From Anaerobiospirillum thomasii (GTDB lineage: Bacteria; Pseudomonadota; Gammaproteobacteria; Enterobacterales; Succinivibrionaceae), in contig NZ_UAPU01000005.1 in NCBI RefSeq assembly GCF_900445255.1, positions 1,132,501-1,196,500 on the forward strand: DNA of 64,000 nt, read 5' to 3'. Numbering within the stretch: the first letter of the stretch is position 1; each line of letters opens with the position of its first letter. Positions 27,875-37,958 of this stretch are shown in pieces. The notes under the pieces were generated by a model. It worked only from the letters and a program-made list of their open reading frames with translations, made no database searches and had not been told where the DNA came from. The position numbers and the translations under genes are program-made.

Positions 27875-28807
27875 CTAGATATTATCAGGCAGAGGAAAGA
27901 CACGATCGGCAGGAATTAACCCTACACCCTGCACCTGAACATCACAGAGGGTCTGCAGATGTTTTATAATATCCTGCACCAGATACTCAGGAGCAGAGGC
28001 TCCTGCTGACACACCTACCTTTTTGGCATTGTCAAACCAGCTGTTGTCAATATCAGTATAATCATCAATAAGATAGGCCACAGCTCCTACACTTTGTGCC
28101 ACCTCGCGCAGGCGGTTTGAATTTGATGAGTTTTTAGAGCCGGCTACAAGCACTACATCACATATCTGTGCGAGCTGCTTTATAGCCTCCTGACGGTGCT
28201 GTGTAGCATAGCAGGTATCATCCTTGACAGGACCTTCAATCTCAGGGAATTTTGCCTTTAAAGCCTGTACAGTTTTGGCAGCCTCATCAATTGACAATGT
28301 AGTCTGTGTGGCAAATACCAGATTCTTACCATCAAGATTTAGCGCATTGACATCATCAACACTCATAACCACATGCACATTGCTCTTATCCCCATCATAC
28401 TGCCCTACAGTACCTATAACCTCCTGATGGCCGGCATGACCTATGACAATAGCTTTTTTATGCTCCTGTGAGGCCTTGTTTATCTTAAAGTGCACTCTTT
28501 TAACCAGAGGACAGGTGGCATCAATCACATTGATAAAATTACGGTTTTTGGCCTTGGCCATAATCTCAAGCCCTACACCGTGAGCTGAGAAGATAAGCAC
28601 GCTGCCATCTGGTACATCATCTATGCACTCAACAAAGGTGGCACCCTTTTGCTCAAGTGACTGTACCACATGCTTGTTATGCACCACCTCATGGAGTACA
28701 TAAACCTTGTCGCCGTATTTTTCAAGAGCGCAGTTTACAGTGCGTATAGCTCTGTCAACACCTGCACACATGCCACGGGTATTGGCAATATATATCTCAA
28801 AAGCCAT
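27875..28807 (-). CDS. ispH: 4-Hydroxy-3-methylbut-2-enyl diphosphate reductase
   Basis: Last enzyme of the MEP isoprenoid pathway, giving IPP and DMAPP. 310 residues from ATG 28805-28807; a longer frame would overlap lspA. The three iron-sulfur cysteines are C14 (RGMCAGVDRA), C99 (DATCPLVKR) and C199 (DDTCYATQHRQ). IGHAGHQEV and TQTTLS are also conserved. It is last of ribF-ileS-lspA-ispH, the usual gammaproteobacterial order, here without fkpB between lspA and ispH. Confidence 0.95.
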   Translation of the reverse strand: MAFEIYIANTRGMCAGVDRAIRTVNCALEKYGDKVYVLHEVVHNKHVVQSLEQKGATFVECIDDVPDGSVLIFSAHGVGLEIMAKAKNRNFINVIDATCPLVKRVHFKINKASQEHKKAIVIGHAGHQEVIGTVGQYDGDKSNVHVVMSVDDVNALNLDGKNLVFATQTTLSIDEAAKTVQALKAKFPEIEGPVKDDTCYATQHRQEAIKQLAQICDVVLVAGSKNSSNSNRLREVAQSVGAVAYLIDDYTDIDNSWFDNAKKVGVSAGASAPEYLVQDIIKHLQTLCDVQVQGVGLIPADRVFPLPDNI

Positions 28808-28817
28808 AGTATCTCTC

Positions 28818-29360
28818 TTAGGTTCTATCAGCGCCTGCGCTCTTTTCATCCTTATTCTCGCCCTTATCCTCCTTTTTAAAGAAGGTGGTTACAATAAGGA
28901 AAAAGGCTCCCAGACATACGGCTATATCTGCCACATTAAAGGCAGGATAAGCCCAGAAGGTCTCATCTGTATAGATATAAAACAAAAGAAAATCCACCAC
29001 ATAGCCTAAAAAAACTCTGTCAATAAGATTGCCAAGAGCTCCGCCTATAAACAGAGCATAGGCAAGACAGGTTAGTGTATGCGAACGTGGCGTGCGTTTT
29101 AACAGAATAATAAAGACCAGTGACAGTATGATGGCAATAGCACTGAACAGATATCTCTGCCAGCCGCCCATATCTGCCAAAAAGCTGAATGCAGCTCCAT
29201 AATTATAGACATGCACTAAATTGAAAAATGGGGTAATTTCAATACCCCATGTACCATATTCAATATAGTTGACGCACAGATATTTGGTGTACTGATCCAG
29301 TATCAGGATCAGCACACTTACAAACAAAAATATGGAGCCGTTGCGTACGCCTCCTGACAT
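28818..29360 (-). CDS. lspA: Lipoprotein signal peptidase
   Basis: Inner-membrane aspartyl protease that removes signal peptides from diacylglyceryl prolipoproteins. 180 residues with four membrane helices. Catalytic Asp residues are D123 in GYVVDFLLF and D145 in FNVADIAV. Conserved NYGAAFSF and GGALGNLIDR are present. The charged tail KKEDKGENKDEK is lineage-specific. The start follows the ileS stop directly, so translation is coupled. Confidence 0.94.
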   Translation of the reverse strand: MSGGVRNGSIFLFVSVLILILDQYTKYLCVNYIEYGTWGIEITPFFNLVHVYNYGAAFSFLADMGGWQRYLFSAIAIILSLVFIILLKRTPRSHTLTCLAYALFIGGALGNLIDRVFLGYVVDFLLFYIYTDETFWAYPAFNVADIAVCLGAFFLIVTTFFKKEDKGENKDEKSAGADRT

Positions 29361-32180
29361 TTATGCGTACTTCCTTGTCTCACCCTGAGCCTGCTTGATA
29401 TTCTCAATGCATCGTGGGCACAGACCTGGATACTCAGGATCGCTGTCAACACCATCCTCATAATGCCAGCATCTTTCACACTTCTTGTGCTCGGATTTGG
29501 CCACAACAAAGGCAAAGTCACCATTTTCAGAGGCAAAGGCGCCCTCTGGAGCATCACCGACCACAACAGATGCCTGTGAGGTAATAAGTACAAAGCGCAG
29601 CTCATCTTCAAGCATAGCAAGTTTTGCAGCATGCTCTTTGCTTGTATAGATGGTGATATTGGCCTCAAGAGATGCACCTATAACATTGCGGTTACGGGCC
29701 TCTTCAATGGCTCTGTTGGCCTCATCTCTAAAGGAGAGCACATACTGCCAGTACTCATCATTAAAGGCGCTCTCATCTGATATGCGAGGCAGCCCCTCAA
29801 AGAAAGTCTGGGTAAAGACAAAGCGCTCACGCTCGCCAGGCATAGCCTCCCAGGCCTCCTGAGCAGTAAAGGACAGGATAGGAGAGATCCAGCGGACTAA
29901 AGCCTCGGCAATCAGATACAGTGCACTCTGACATGATCTGCGGGCCTTGCCGTCAGCCTTGGCTGTATACTGTCTGTCCTTGATGATATCAAGATAGAAT
30001 GAGCCAAGCTCGATAGAGCAGAAGCGCATTAAGGTCTTGACTACAAGGTGGAAGTCATAGTTGTCATAATAGCCAATAATCTCATCCTGAGTCTTGGAGG
30101 CAAGAGATACTGCCCACTTGTCAAGCTCAACCATATCCTCAAAGGCTACCATGTCTTTAGCTGGATCAAAGCCTGAGAGGTTGGCAAGCAAGAAGCGTAT
30201 GGTATTGCGCACACGGCGGTAGGAGTCAGATGATCTCTTGAAGATCTCATCTGATACAGCAATATCGCCTGTATAGTCATTTGATGCCACCCACAGACGC
30301 AGCACATCGGCACCTAATTTGTTGATTACGCTCTGTGGAGCAATTACGTTGCCAAGTGACTTTGACATCTTGCGGCCCTGACCGTCAACGGTAAAGCCGT
30401 GGGTCAGTACCTGACGGTACGGAGCCTTGTCCTTCATGGCTACAGAGAGCATTAATGATGACATGAACCAGCCGCGGTGCTGATCGCTGCCCTCTAGATA
30501 CATATCAGCGCTGTTGCCTTTAAATTCTGGGCGCTGATCAACTACAGAAAACTGTGTTGAGCCTGAGTCAAACCATACATCAAGGGTATTTGGATCCTTG
30601 TAGTATTTGTCTGCATCAGTGTCGATAAGATCCTCAACCTTAAGATCCCACCAGGCCTGAATACCGTTTTGTTCCACGGCTTTGGCCACCTTTTCAACAA
30701 TAGCAGGAGTATCTGGGTGAATCTCACCTGTCTCTTTGTTGATAAGCACGGCACATGGCATACCCCATGTTCTCTGACGGGAGATACACCAGTCTGTTCT
30801 CTGACTTACCATAGCCTCAATACGGTTCTGACCCCAGGATGGAATCCAGCGTACCTTCTTAATCTCCTCAAGGGCGCGCGCTCTTAGACCATTGCCATCC
30901 ATGGTAATAAACCACTGAGGGGTGGCTCTGAATATAACAGGGGTCTTGTGACGCCAGCAGTGTGGGTAGCTGTGCTCAATCTTTCTGGCACATAAAAGTG
31001 AGCCATTGCTCTGCAGCAGCTTTATAACCTCAGGGTTGGCTTTAAATACATTTAAACCCTCAAAGTGCTCTGTGCCTTTGACAAAGCAGCCGTCAGGACC
31101 TACAGGATTATCAACGCTAATACCGTATCTGGTGCCTACATTGTAGTCATCAAGACCGTGGGCCGGAGCTGTGTGAACACAGCCTGTACCTGCCTCTAAA
31201 GTTACGTGGCTGCCAAGAATGATTGGCACGCTGATATTTAAAAATGGGTGATTGAATTTTAATAGCTCCAGAGCCTTGCCAGATGTGGTGGCTAAAATCT
31301 CATAATCTTCAATCTCACAGCGCTCCATTACTGATTTTACAAGCTCTGTGGCCAGTACCAGGCGCATGGCCCTGTCACCTTTAACCTGCACCAGTGAGTA
31401 CTCAAGAGCCTCATTTAGACAGATGGCGCGGTTGGCAGGCAGTGTCCATGGGGTTGTGGTCCAGATGACACAGCATACAGAGCCTTCACCTGCACTGGTG
31501 TTAAAGGCCTTGAGCACAGCATCTTCATCTGCAGCCTTGAACATTACATCAATGGCATCAGATTTTACATCATAGTACTCAACCTCAGCCTCTGCCAGTG
31601 CTGACTGACAGTCAATACACCAGTACACAGGCTTGGAGCCGCGGATAAAGTGACCGTTGGCAATAACTCGGCCTAAGGCGCGTATAGTGTCGGCCTCGGT
31701 CTTGTAATCCATGGTCTCATATGGATGCTCCCAGTCGCCAAAGACACCAAGGCGCTTGAAGTCTTTCATCTGACCTGCAATCTGGGTCTTGGCATATTTG
31801 CGGCACTCTTTGCGGAAGGTGGCGGCATCTACCTTGTCACCAGGTTTGCCAACAAGGCCTTCTACCTTAAGCTCAATTGGCAGACCGTGGCAGTCCCAGC
31901 CTGGAATATATGGTGAGTCAAAACCCTCAAGAGTTTTGGATTTGACAATAATGTCCTTTAGAATCTTGTTGATGGCATGGCCGATGTGAATGTCGCCATT
32001 GGCATATGGAGGGCCGTCGTGCAGAATAAACTGCCTGGCATCAGAGCGTGACTCTCTTATTTTCTGATATAGATTTTCTCTCTCCCAGGCATCAAGCATA
32101 CCCGGCTCTCTTTTGGCAAGATCGCCGCGCATTGGGAAACTGGTAGTAGGAAGATTTAGCGTATTCTTATAATCAGCCAT
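29361..32180 (-). CDS. ileS: Isoleucyl-tRNA synthetase
   Basis: Charges tRNA-Ile. 939 residues (E. coli 938). HIGH-type motif in [11 protein letters not shown] (about 59-69), CP1 editing domain with [20 protein letters not shown] in [11 protein letters not shown] (about 603-607), and a C-terminal zinc finger with CERCWHYE and CPRC. Second gene of the ribF operon. The zinc finger is intact, so this is the standard bacterial type, not the mupirocin-resistant one. Confidence 0.97.
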   Translation of the reverse strand: MADYKNTLNLPTTSFPMRGDLAKREPGMLDAWERENLYQKIRESRSDARQFILHDGPPYANGDIHIGHAINKILKDIIVKSKTLEGFDSPYIPGWDCHGLPIELKVEGLVGKPGDKVDAATFRKECRKYAKTQIAGQMKDFKRLGVFGDWEHPYETMDYKTEADTIRALGRVIANGHFIRGSKPVYWCIDCQSALAEAEVEYYDVKSDAIDVMFKAADEDAVLKAFNTSAGEGSVCCVIWTTTPWTLPANRAICLNEALEYSLVQVKGDRAMRLVLATELVKSVMERCEIEDYEILATTSGKALELLKFNHPFLNISVPIILGSHVTLEAGTGCVHTAPAHGLDDYNVGTRYGISVDNPVGPDGCFVKGTEHFEGLNVFKANPEVIKLLQSNGSLLCARKIEHSYPHCWRHKTPVIFRATPQWFITMDGNGLRARALEEIKKVRWIPSWGQNRIEAMVSQRTDWCISRQRTWGMPCAVLINKETGEIHPDTPAIVEKVAKAVEQNGIQAWWDLKVEDLIDTDADKYYKDPNTLDVWFDSGSTQFSVVDQRPEFKGNSADMYLEGSDQHRGWFMSSLMLSVAMKDKAPYRQVLTHGFTVDGQGRKMSKSLGNVIAPQSVINKLGADVLRLWVASNDYTGDIAVSDEIFKRSSDSYRRVRNTIRFLLANLSGFDPAKDMVAFEDMVELDKWAVSLASKTQDEIIGYYDNYDFHLVVKTLMRFCSIELGSFYLDIIKDRQYTAKADGKARRSCQSALYLIAEALVRWISPILSFTAQEAWEAMPGERERFVFTQTFFEGLPRISDESAFNDEYWQYVLSFRDEANRAIEEARNRNVIGASLEANITIYTSKEHAAKLAMLEDELRFVLITSQASVVVGDAPEGAFASENGDFAFVVAKSEHKKCERCWHYEDGVDSDPEYPGLCPRCIENIKQAQGETRKYA

Positions 32181-32201
32181 GAAAATACCCGTTTTATTAC
32201 C

Positions 32202-33137
32202 TTAAAGTTTACAATTCTCAAGCATATAAGAGACCGATCTCTGATCGGCCTTTATTTGCGCCATCAACGATGTAAGATCCGGAAATTTCTGTTCGTCTCT
32301 TACCTTCTTTATAAAAATAACTTCTATGTGTGTGCCATAAAGATCTTTGTCAAAATCAAAGATATTGACCTCAAGAATACTTTTTATTTTATGTTCATAG
32401 ATAGTGGGTCTCAAACCTATATTGGCCATACCCTTGTACTGGCCGTATACAGTTTTGACCATAACGGCAAACACGCCTTTGAGCGGACATACCTGTCTGT
32501 TTAGATTGACGTTGGCAGTTGGAAATCCTATGGTTCTGCCTATGGCATTGCCATGCACCACACGCCCTGATATGGCATAGTGGCGACCGAGCATCTCTTT
32601 TGCTGTTGCAAAGTCTGACTGTGCTATAAGAGCACGTATCATAGTACTTGAAATGCGGGTATTGTCGCTGGCCACACCCAAAATGGCATCGGCCTCAATT
32701 CCAACCTCAGAACAATAGGATTTAAGCTCCTGCAGACCTGCCACACCTCCGCAGCCAAAGGTAAAGAGCGAGCCTACGGTAACACTTTTGACATTCATCT
32801 TTTTGTGCAGTATTACTTTGACAAAGCTTTTAGCATCAAGCTCTGCTACAGAGCGGTCAAACTTGATACAAAAAACAAAATCAACATTACATGAGGCAAA
32901 AGCTCTTAGCTTGTCGCGCAGCGAATAAAGGCGGGCCGGGACAGCCTTGCCAAAAAACTCAAGAGGCTGTGGCTCAAAGATCATGACAGCACTGTAAAGG
33001 TTCTGCTCCCTGGCTTTTTTGTGCATAGCCTCAATCACGGCACGATGACCCTGATGAAAACCATCAAAATTGCCTATGGCCAGAGCCACCTGTTTATCTT
33101 TTATTTTAAAGTCAGATAAATATCTGTACAAACGCAT
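32202..33137 (-). CDS. ribF: Bifunctional riboflavin kinase / FAD synthetase
   Basis: Makes FMN from riboflavin and then FAD. 311 residues from ATG 33135-33137, which is preceded by AAAGG; a TTG three codons earlier is less likely. The N-terminal nucleotidyltransferase domain has AIGNFDGFHQGH, and the C-terminal kinase domain has GNAIGRTIGFPTANV with the substrate-binding PTAN motif. It opens the ribF-ileS-lspA-ispH operon. Confidence 0.95.
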   Translation of the reverse strand: MRLYRYLSDFKIKDKQVALAIGNFDGFHQGHRAVIEAMHKKAREQNLYSAVMIFEPQPLEFFGKAVPARLYSLRDKLRAFASCNVDFVFCIKFDRSVAELDAKSFVKVILHKKMNVKSVTVGSLFTFGCGGVAGLQELKSYCSEVGIEADAILGVASDNTRISSTMIRALIAQSDFATAKEMLGRHYAISGRVVHGNAIGRTIGFPTANVNLNRQVCPLKGVFAVMVKTVYGQYKGMANIGLRPTIYEHKIKSILEVNIFDFDKDLYGTHIEVIFIKKVRDEQKFPDLTSLMAQIKADQRSVSYMLENCKL

Positions 33138-33412
33138 GCAACACAACCTTTTATGTAAAAGCTCTCTGTCATAAAAGTCACTTTTAAAGTTCTAATTATA
33201 ACCTCTAGATGTATTAATGCCTATGTTTAATTTTCAGGCCAACCCCCATAATGCATTATTTTTGTTCAAATTTCTAAGATTTGATCTAATTTGGATCTTT
33301 ATCTTTAAACGGTGCAAAAAAAATGATGCCCGATTTAATTTTATTGTGCTTTTTTTTAATATCGGCCCTTGTTACAATCAAGATGTATTTAAAGATTATA
33401 TGAGGATTTATC

Positions 33413-34780
33413 GTGACGGTTAAAGTTGTATGGCCATCTGGCAATATGGCCCTTTTAAGTCAGATAGAGGCCGACAGTATCTCCCTTACCTCACAGGGAC
33501 AGCTCTACAACCTCTACAGAAACTGCTCTCTTGCTGTGTTAAATTCAGGAGCACTTACTGACAACTCAAAAGAGCTTTTGGAAAACTTTGAGAATTTTGA
33601 AATTGATGTAATGCGCAATGAGCGCGGTCTTAAGATAGAGCTTATCAATCCGCCATCTACAGCTATTGTTGATGATGAAATTATAAAAAGCCTGCAAAAG
33701 CATCTTTATGCTGTGCTGCGCGATATTGTGCAGATTCACTATCTGCATGCCATTCACTCTATGAGCACTGACAAGGATCATGCTCAGACCATCCCTGATT
33801 TTATCTTTAAGATACTGCGCAATGCCGATGTGCTAAAGAGCAATGCCAAGCCATCTTTAGCTGTATGCTGGGGCGGTCATTCCATATCGCAGCAGGAGTA
33901 TGACTATGCCTACAATGTAGGCTATGCCTTAGGCCTTAGAGGCGTTGATATCTGCACAGGCTGCGGCCCTGGTGTCATGGAGGCGCCAATGAAGGGCTCC
34001 CTAATGGGCTTTAATATGCAAAATAATATGCGCGAATGTCGCCGTATAGGTCTTACAGAGCCATCTATTATTGCAGCCGAGCCGCCAAATCCAATGGTAA
34101 GCGATCTTGTAATTCTGCCTGATATTGAAAAGCGCCTTGAGGCCTTTGTGCGCCTTGGCCACGTGCTTATAGTCTTCCCAGGCGGTCCAGGTACGGCCGA
34201 AGAGCTTTTATACATTATCGGCATCAAACTTTTAAAAGAGAACAGACATGCCGCCCTGCCTCTTATTTTAACTGGCAACAAGGAGTCAAAGGCCTATTTT
34301 GATGCCATAGATGATTTCCTGCGCCACTGCTTTGGCCCTGAAGTTACCCGTCATTACAAGATTATTATTGACGATCCTAAGGCTGTGGCAGTTGAGGTTA
34401 AAGAGAGTCTTGATACAGTCTACAACCATCGTATCTACTCCCATGACTCATTCTGCTACAACTGGTCTTTAAATATTCCACCTGAGCTGCAGTCACCTTT
34501 TGACGTGACCCATGAGTCAATGGCTACCCTTGATCTGCACAAAGATCAGGAGCCATGGCGTCTTGCTGCCAACCTGCGCCGCGCCTTCTCTGGCATTGTA
34601 ACTGGCAATGTTAAAGATTATGGTATTGAGCAGGTGGCCAAACACGGTCCTTTTGAGCTGCATGGTGATGAGGACATCATAGGCTATATGGACAAGCTCA
34701 TGCGTGATTTTATTGCTCAAAAACGCATCTCCCTCTCTGACAAGGAATATGTGCCTTGCTATAAATTCACAGCAGACTGA
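33413..34780 (+). CDS. ppnN: Nucleotide 5'-monophosphate nucleosidase PpnN
   Basis: LOG-family enzyme (YgdH) that splits purine and pyrimidine nucleoside monophosphates into base and ribose 5-phosphate; in E. coli it responds to (p)ppGpp. 455 residues, matching E. coli (454). The central LOG domain has CTGCGPGVMEAPMKG and the motif FPGGPGTAEELLY, and the N- and C-terminal domains of the PpnN type are present (ending CYKFTAD). The start is a GTG with GAGGA in front. Single-gene unit. Confidence 0.92.
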   Translation: MTVKVVWPSGNMALLSQIEADSISLTSQGQLYNLYRNCSLAVLNSGALTDNSKELLENFENFEIDVMRNERGLKIELINPPSTAIVDDEIIKSLQKHLYAVLRDIVQIHYLHAIHSMSTDKDHAQTIPDFIFKILRNADVLKSNAKPSLAVCWGGHSISQQEYDYAYNVGYALGLRGVDICTGCGPGVMEAPMKGSLMGFNMQNNMRECRRIGLTEPSIIAAEPPNPMVSDLVILPDIEKRLEAFVRLGHVLIVFPGGPGTAEELLYIIGIKLLKENRHAALPLILTGNKESKAYFDAIDDFLRHCFGPEVTRHYKIIIDDPKAVAVEVKESLDTVYNHRIYSHDSFCYNWSLNIPPELQSPFDVTHESMATLDLHKDQEPWRLAANLRRAFSGIVTGNVKDYGIEQVAKHGPFELHGDEDIIGYMDKLMRDFIAQKRISLSDKEYVPCYKFTAD

Positions 34781-34781
34781 T

Positions 34782-34816
34782 AAAAAGGCAGGATCTCATT
34801 AAGATCCTGCCTTTTT
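34782..34816. terminator. Bidirectional terminator after ppnN
   Basis: AAAAAGGCAGGATCT pairs with AGATCCTGCCTTTTT around a five-base loop. It separates convergent ppnN and the DtxR-like gene. Confidence 0.88.
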
Positions 34817-34850
34817 AAATTCTCAATATCTAAAAAATATCTAAAGCAGT

Positions 34851-35300
34851 CTATAACAGTCCCTGATCCTTAAGGTACTGTTTAATGCCGTGCATGGTCT
34901 GCTCTGAGACTACATGTTCAATACGGCAGGCATCTTTTTCAGCAAGATCGGATGGGATCTGAGCTGTATGCTGTAAAAATACTGTCAGAAGCTGATGTCT
35001 TTCAAAGACTGAGGCGGCGAGCACCCTGCCATCAGGAGTAAAATTAATGGCTCCGTTGTCGGCAATGGTAATAAGGCCTTTATCCTTTAAAAGACCTAAG
35101 GCGCGTGACACACTTGGTTTTGAAAAGCGCAGTTCATTGGCCACATCTACAGCACGCACTATGCCATCAGCATTGCGCTCTTTGATGACATAGATGGTTT
35201 CAAGATAGTTTTCACCAGATTCGGCTACAGCGCCATGACGTGTCGGAACCGGCTCTGGCACAGCATCCTGTGGAGTCGGTGCTTGTCTTACTCTTTCCAT
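34851..35300 (-). CDS. DtxR/MntR-family metal-dependent repressor
   Basis: 149 residues. An N-terminal tail (about 1-25) is followed by winged helix-turn-helix (ETIYVIKE, VDVANELRFSKPSVSRAL) and a dimer/metal domain with ERHQLL and EKDACRIEHVVSEQT. The ACRIEHVVS block has the Cys-x-x-Glu-His arrangement of DtxR-type regulators, so iron or manganese is the likely co-repressor. It lacks the SH3-like third domain, as MntR does. It lies five bases after the Fur-like gene and probably shares its transcript. Target operators were not identified. Confidence 0.8.
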   Translation of the reverse strand: MERVRQAPTPQDAVPEPVPTRHGAVAESGENYLETIYVIKERNADGIVRAVDVANELRFSKPSVSRALGLLKDKGLITIADNGAINFTPDGRVLAASVFERHQLLTVFLQHTAQIPSDLAEKDACRIEHVVSEQTMHGIKQYLKDQGLL

Positions 35301-35305
35301 GCGCT

Positions 35306-35752
35306 TTATCTGATTACTGTGACATTGACCTTTTCGCCAACTAAGGTCAACTGTATGGCATTGTTAGGACCGATAGCACCTTTGGAGATGAGACCTAAGC
35401 GTACAAGCTCGGTAAAATCAAGGCTTATCTGACGGGAAATATGCTTGCCTCTGGCGTCGGTTATAGAGCCCATGGTAGGCACTAAAGGACGCATACCAAG
35501 ATTTCTGGCTTTAGAGAGCACACCAATCTGCTCAAGGCGGTTGATTAATCTGTATACAGTTGCAATGCCCAGATCTGGCACAAACTGTTTGGCCTCGTAC
35601 CACAGCTCCTTTGGAGAGGTACACTTGCTGTTAGTAAGAATATCAATGATATGTCTTCTTTGCACAGTCATGCGCAAGCCGCTTGCTTCTAGTTTACGCA
35701 GAGTATCCTCGGTGAGATTTCCTACGTTATAGATTGGATCATTATCTTGCAT
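35306..35752 (-). CDS. Fur-like winged-helix regulator with atypical C-terminal domain
   Basis: 148 residues. The first ~85 match the Fur DNA-binding domain: LRMTVQRRHIIDILT, SPKELWYEAK and GIATVYRLINRLEQIGVL. The usual dimer/metal domain (HHDHxxC and Cys-x-x-Cys sites) is replaced by ~60 residues (MRPLVPTMGSITDARGKH to VTVIR) with only one His (H104) and no Cys. Only H34, H104 and C44 are candidate ligands. It may sense something other than iron or act with the DtxR-like partner encoded next to it. Confident as a Fur-fold regulator, unsure of ligand. Confidence 0.7.
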   Translation of the reverse strand: MQDNDPIYNVGNLTEDTLRKLEASGLRMTVQRRHIIDILTNSKCTSPKELWYEAKQFVPDLGIATVYRLINRLEQIGVLSKARNLGMRPLVPTMGSITDARGKHISRQISLDFTELVRLGLISKGAIGPNNAIQLTLVGEKVNVTVIR

Positions 35753-35809
35753 CTGAACCTTCTTACTAATCTAACTCTTATTTATCTACAAGCTATGCAC
35801 TAAAAATAA

Positions 35810-35974
35810 CTATTCATGCTTTGATCTGTGATCAGAGCAGCCGCACGAATTTGAACCACAACTGCAATTACTACAGTCATCTTTCTTTGAAAACATAGCT
35901 ATAATTTTCTTCATTCCAAAATAAAATGGAATCAATATCACAACTATTATGGCATAAGTCCAAATATTACTCAT
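35810..35974 (-). CDS. FeoB-associated Cys-rich membrane peptide
   Basis: 54 residues from ATG 35972-35974, selected because AGGAG lies eight bases upstream. One membrane helix (SNIWTYAIIVVILIPFYFG) is followed by a lysine patch and the Cys-rich tail DDCSNCSCGSNSCGC. This is the layout of the FeoB-associated family, which usually lies beside ferrous-iron transport genes. No feoA or feoB is in the window, but two metal-type regulators follow on the same strand. Confidence 0.65.
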   Translation of the reverse strand: MSNIWTYAIIVVILIPFYFGMKKIIAMFSKKDDCSNCSCGSNSCGCSDHRSKHE

Positions 35975-36197
35975 GTATATTTCTCCTATTATTTCCATAT
36001 ATGCAACATTTGTAGCATTTTTAGCCAAATTTTATCATAAATTAGCCATGGCTAACTTGCAAGAGCAATTTATAGTGCACCATGCTTTGGCACCAATAGA
36101 TGCCTTATTTATCAGAGAAATTACAATATTTAATTATTAAGACTGCAGCCTGGTAGATAAAAAAGTCACTTAATAAAGTGACTTTAATATCCTGACT

Positions 36198-36851
36198 TTA
36201 CATATTGCTCATAATAAAGCCTACAGTAAAGATAACAAGCAGTATGCCGCCTAATATACGCAGCACTATTTTGGCCACGGTGGCATTTTCCACCATGGAG
36301 CGCAGGGAATTGATTTTCTTGTGGTTAAGCTTTGATGCAAGCTCACGCCTGGTGCAGTCGCCCTTGACATCAGGTCTGCCTATAACTGCAGGAATGCCGT
36401 AGGCATTATAATAGGCAAAACCAAAACCAAAGGAGTTTCTGACCTGTTTTTGTATAGAGTAGTTTAAAACAGCATTGGCCCCAAGGCTTTCACACTCGTG
36501 TAGCAGACGGTATCTGGCATGCTCTATATTGCGATCGCCTTTGACAATAGGACCGCCAGCCCTGTCTATGATTTCATAACCTACAATCTGCATACCCTTG
36601 TCAATCTGTGTTGCAGGTGGCTCAAAATAGGTCATGCTGTCCTCGGCAAAGGCCTTGACATCTAAAAGCTCAAGCTGTGTGCAAAAACCACGATCGTCAG
36701 CTTCAAATTCAGATCTGATGCCGACACAGACACTGTCTGCATCCTCAGCTTTGCTAAAGGATGTTTTATCAAAGCTGTAGATATGACCATCATCACCCTG
36801 TATGCGGCCATCTTTTGAAATACTGTCTACAGATGAAATCAAACCCTGCAT
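36198..36851 (-). CDS. Membrane-anchored protein with cold-shock-like and YbjQ-like domains
   Basis: 217 residues from ATG 36849-36851 (AGGATAACA in front; an upstream GTG is possible). Residues 1-60 resemble a cold-shock OB fold (MQGLISSVDSISKDGRIQG). Residues ~85-170 resemble the YbjQ heavy-metal-binding family (GYEIIDRAGGPIVKG, ARYRLLHECESLGANAVL). A C-terminal helix (about 195-215) would anchor it in the membrane. The gene follows nadA with 33 bases between. Role unknown; domain assignments are by eye. Confidence 0.5.
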   Translation of the reverse strand: MQGLISSVDSISKDGRIQGDDGHIYSFDKTSFSKAEDADSVCVGIRSEFEADDRGFCTQLELLDVKAFAEDSMTYFEPPATQIDKGMQIVGYEIIDRAGGPIVKGDRNIEHARYRLLHECESLGANAVLNYSIQKQVRNSFGFGFAYYNAYGIPAVIGRPDVKGDCTRRELASKLNHKKINSLRSMVENATVAKIVLRILGGILLVIFTVGFIMSNM

Positions 36852-36884
36852 TGTTATCCTGCCTTTTGTTTCAAACTCTGTCAC

Positions 36885-37955
36885 TTACAGATTGTTATCA
36901 AGACGCCCTTCTTTGAGGGCCTTTGAAAAATTAAGCATGCGCTCAAGTGGCTTTGTAGCCTGCACTCTTATATCCTCAGGTACAAAGAGCTCATGACCTG
37001 CACTGTTCTCAAGTGCATCAATCAGTGACTCAAGTGAGTTTAATGCCATCCATGGGCAGTTGGCACAGGAGATGCAGTGACCTGACAGTGATGCTACAGG
37101 TGCCTCAATTAAAATCTTGTCAGGACAGGCCTGTTTTATCTTGTAGAAAATATTGCGCTCGGTGGCAATGATGAGCTTTGTGGCATCTGAGGCCTTGGCA
37201 TAGTTTAGAATCTGTGAAGTTGAACCTACAAAATCAGCCATAGCCACTACGCTCTGCGGAGCTTCAGGGTGCACCAGAATAAGAGCATCAGGATTGTCCT
37301 TTTTGACAAAGGACAGAGCATTTGACTCAAAGGCATCATGCACAATGCAGCGGCCAGGCCAGCAGTGAATGGCTGTTTTGGCATTGTTTGCAATATAGGA
37401 GCCAAGATGTCTGTCAGGCAGCCACAAAATCTCCTCATTGCGCCCTTTTAGATAGTCGGCAAGCTCAACAGCAAGTGATGAGGTAACAATCCAGTCAGCC
37501 TGAGCCTTAACAGCAGCTGAAGTATTGGCATAGGCCACCACAGTGGCATTAGGATACTGCTCTTTAACCCTTGCGAGATCATCGGCACTGCAGCACAGAT
37601 CAAGTGAACACTCAGCCTTAAGGGAGGGCATGACTACCTTCTTTTGCGGAGAGAGTATTTTAGCTGTCTCGCCCATAAAACGCACACCTGCTACAGCTAA
37701 TGTCTGCTTGTCACTGTCACGGCCTTCACGGGCCATCTCAAGTGAATCGCCAATAAAACCGCCTGAGGTCTCAGCCAGACGCTGCATGGTCTCTGAGGTA
37801 TAGTAATGGGCAATTAAAAAGGCATCATGCTTTTTTAAACACTCAAGAGCTCTGTCAAAAAGCTCCTCATCCTTTTTAAGATCCTCTTTTGTCGGCATGA
37901 CTGGCAGATCAAAACTCTCAGGAATTGAAACGCCCTCAATCATATGCACAGCCAT
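36885..37955 (-). CDS. nadA: Quinolinate synthase
   Basis: Condenses iminoaspartate and dihydroxyacetone phosphate to quinolinate in NAD synthesis. 356 residues. Iron-sulfur ligand candidates are C116 (KAECSLDLCC), C203 (WPGRCIVHDAF) and the cluster CISCANC at 294-300. IAHYYTSETMQ and VHPEAPQSVVAMAD are typical substrate-binding motifs. nadB and nadC are not adjacent. It lies three bases after the PRiA4-like gene, in a run of minus-strand genes of unknown function. Confidence 0.95.
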   Translation of the reverse strand: MAVHMIEGVSIPESFDLPVMPTKEDLKKDEELFDRALECLKKHDAFLIAHYYTSETMQRLAETSGGFIGDSLEMAREGRDSDKQTLAVAGVRFMGETAKILSPQKKVVMPSLKAECSLDLCCSADDLARVKEQYPNATVVAYANTSAAVKAQADWIVTSSLAVELADYLKGRNEEILWLPDRHLGSYIANNAKTAIHCWPGRCIVHDAFESNALSFVKKDNPDALILVHPEAPQSVVAMADFVGSTSQILNYAKASDATKLIIATERNIFYKIKQACPDKILIEAPVASLSGHCISCANCPWMALNSLESLIDALENSAGHELFVPEDIRVQATKPLERMLNFSKALKEGRLDNNL

Positions 37956-37958
37956 AAT

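Noticed and set aside
27781-27969. A 62-codon plus-strand frame between metY and ispH
   Set aside because: It crosses the terminator hairpin and runs into antisense ispH.
33217-33423. A 68-codon frame before ppnN
   Set aside because: AT-rich translation without any family feature, overlapping the ppnN ribosome site and start.
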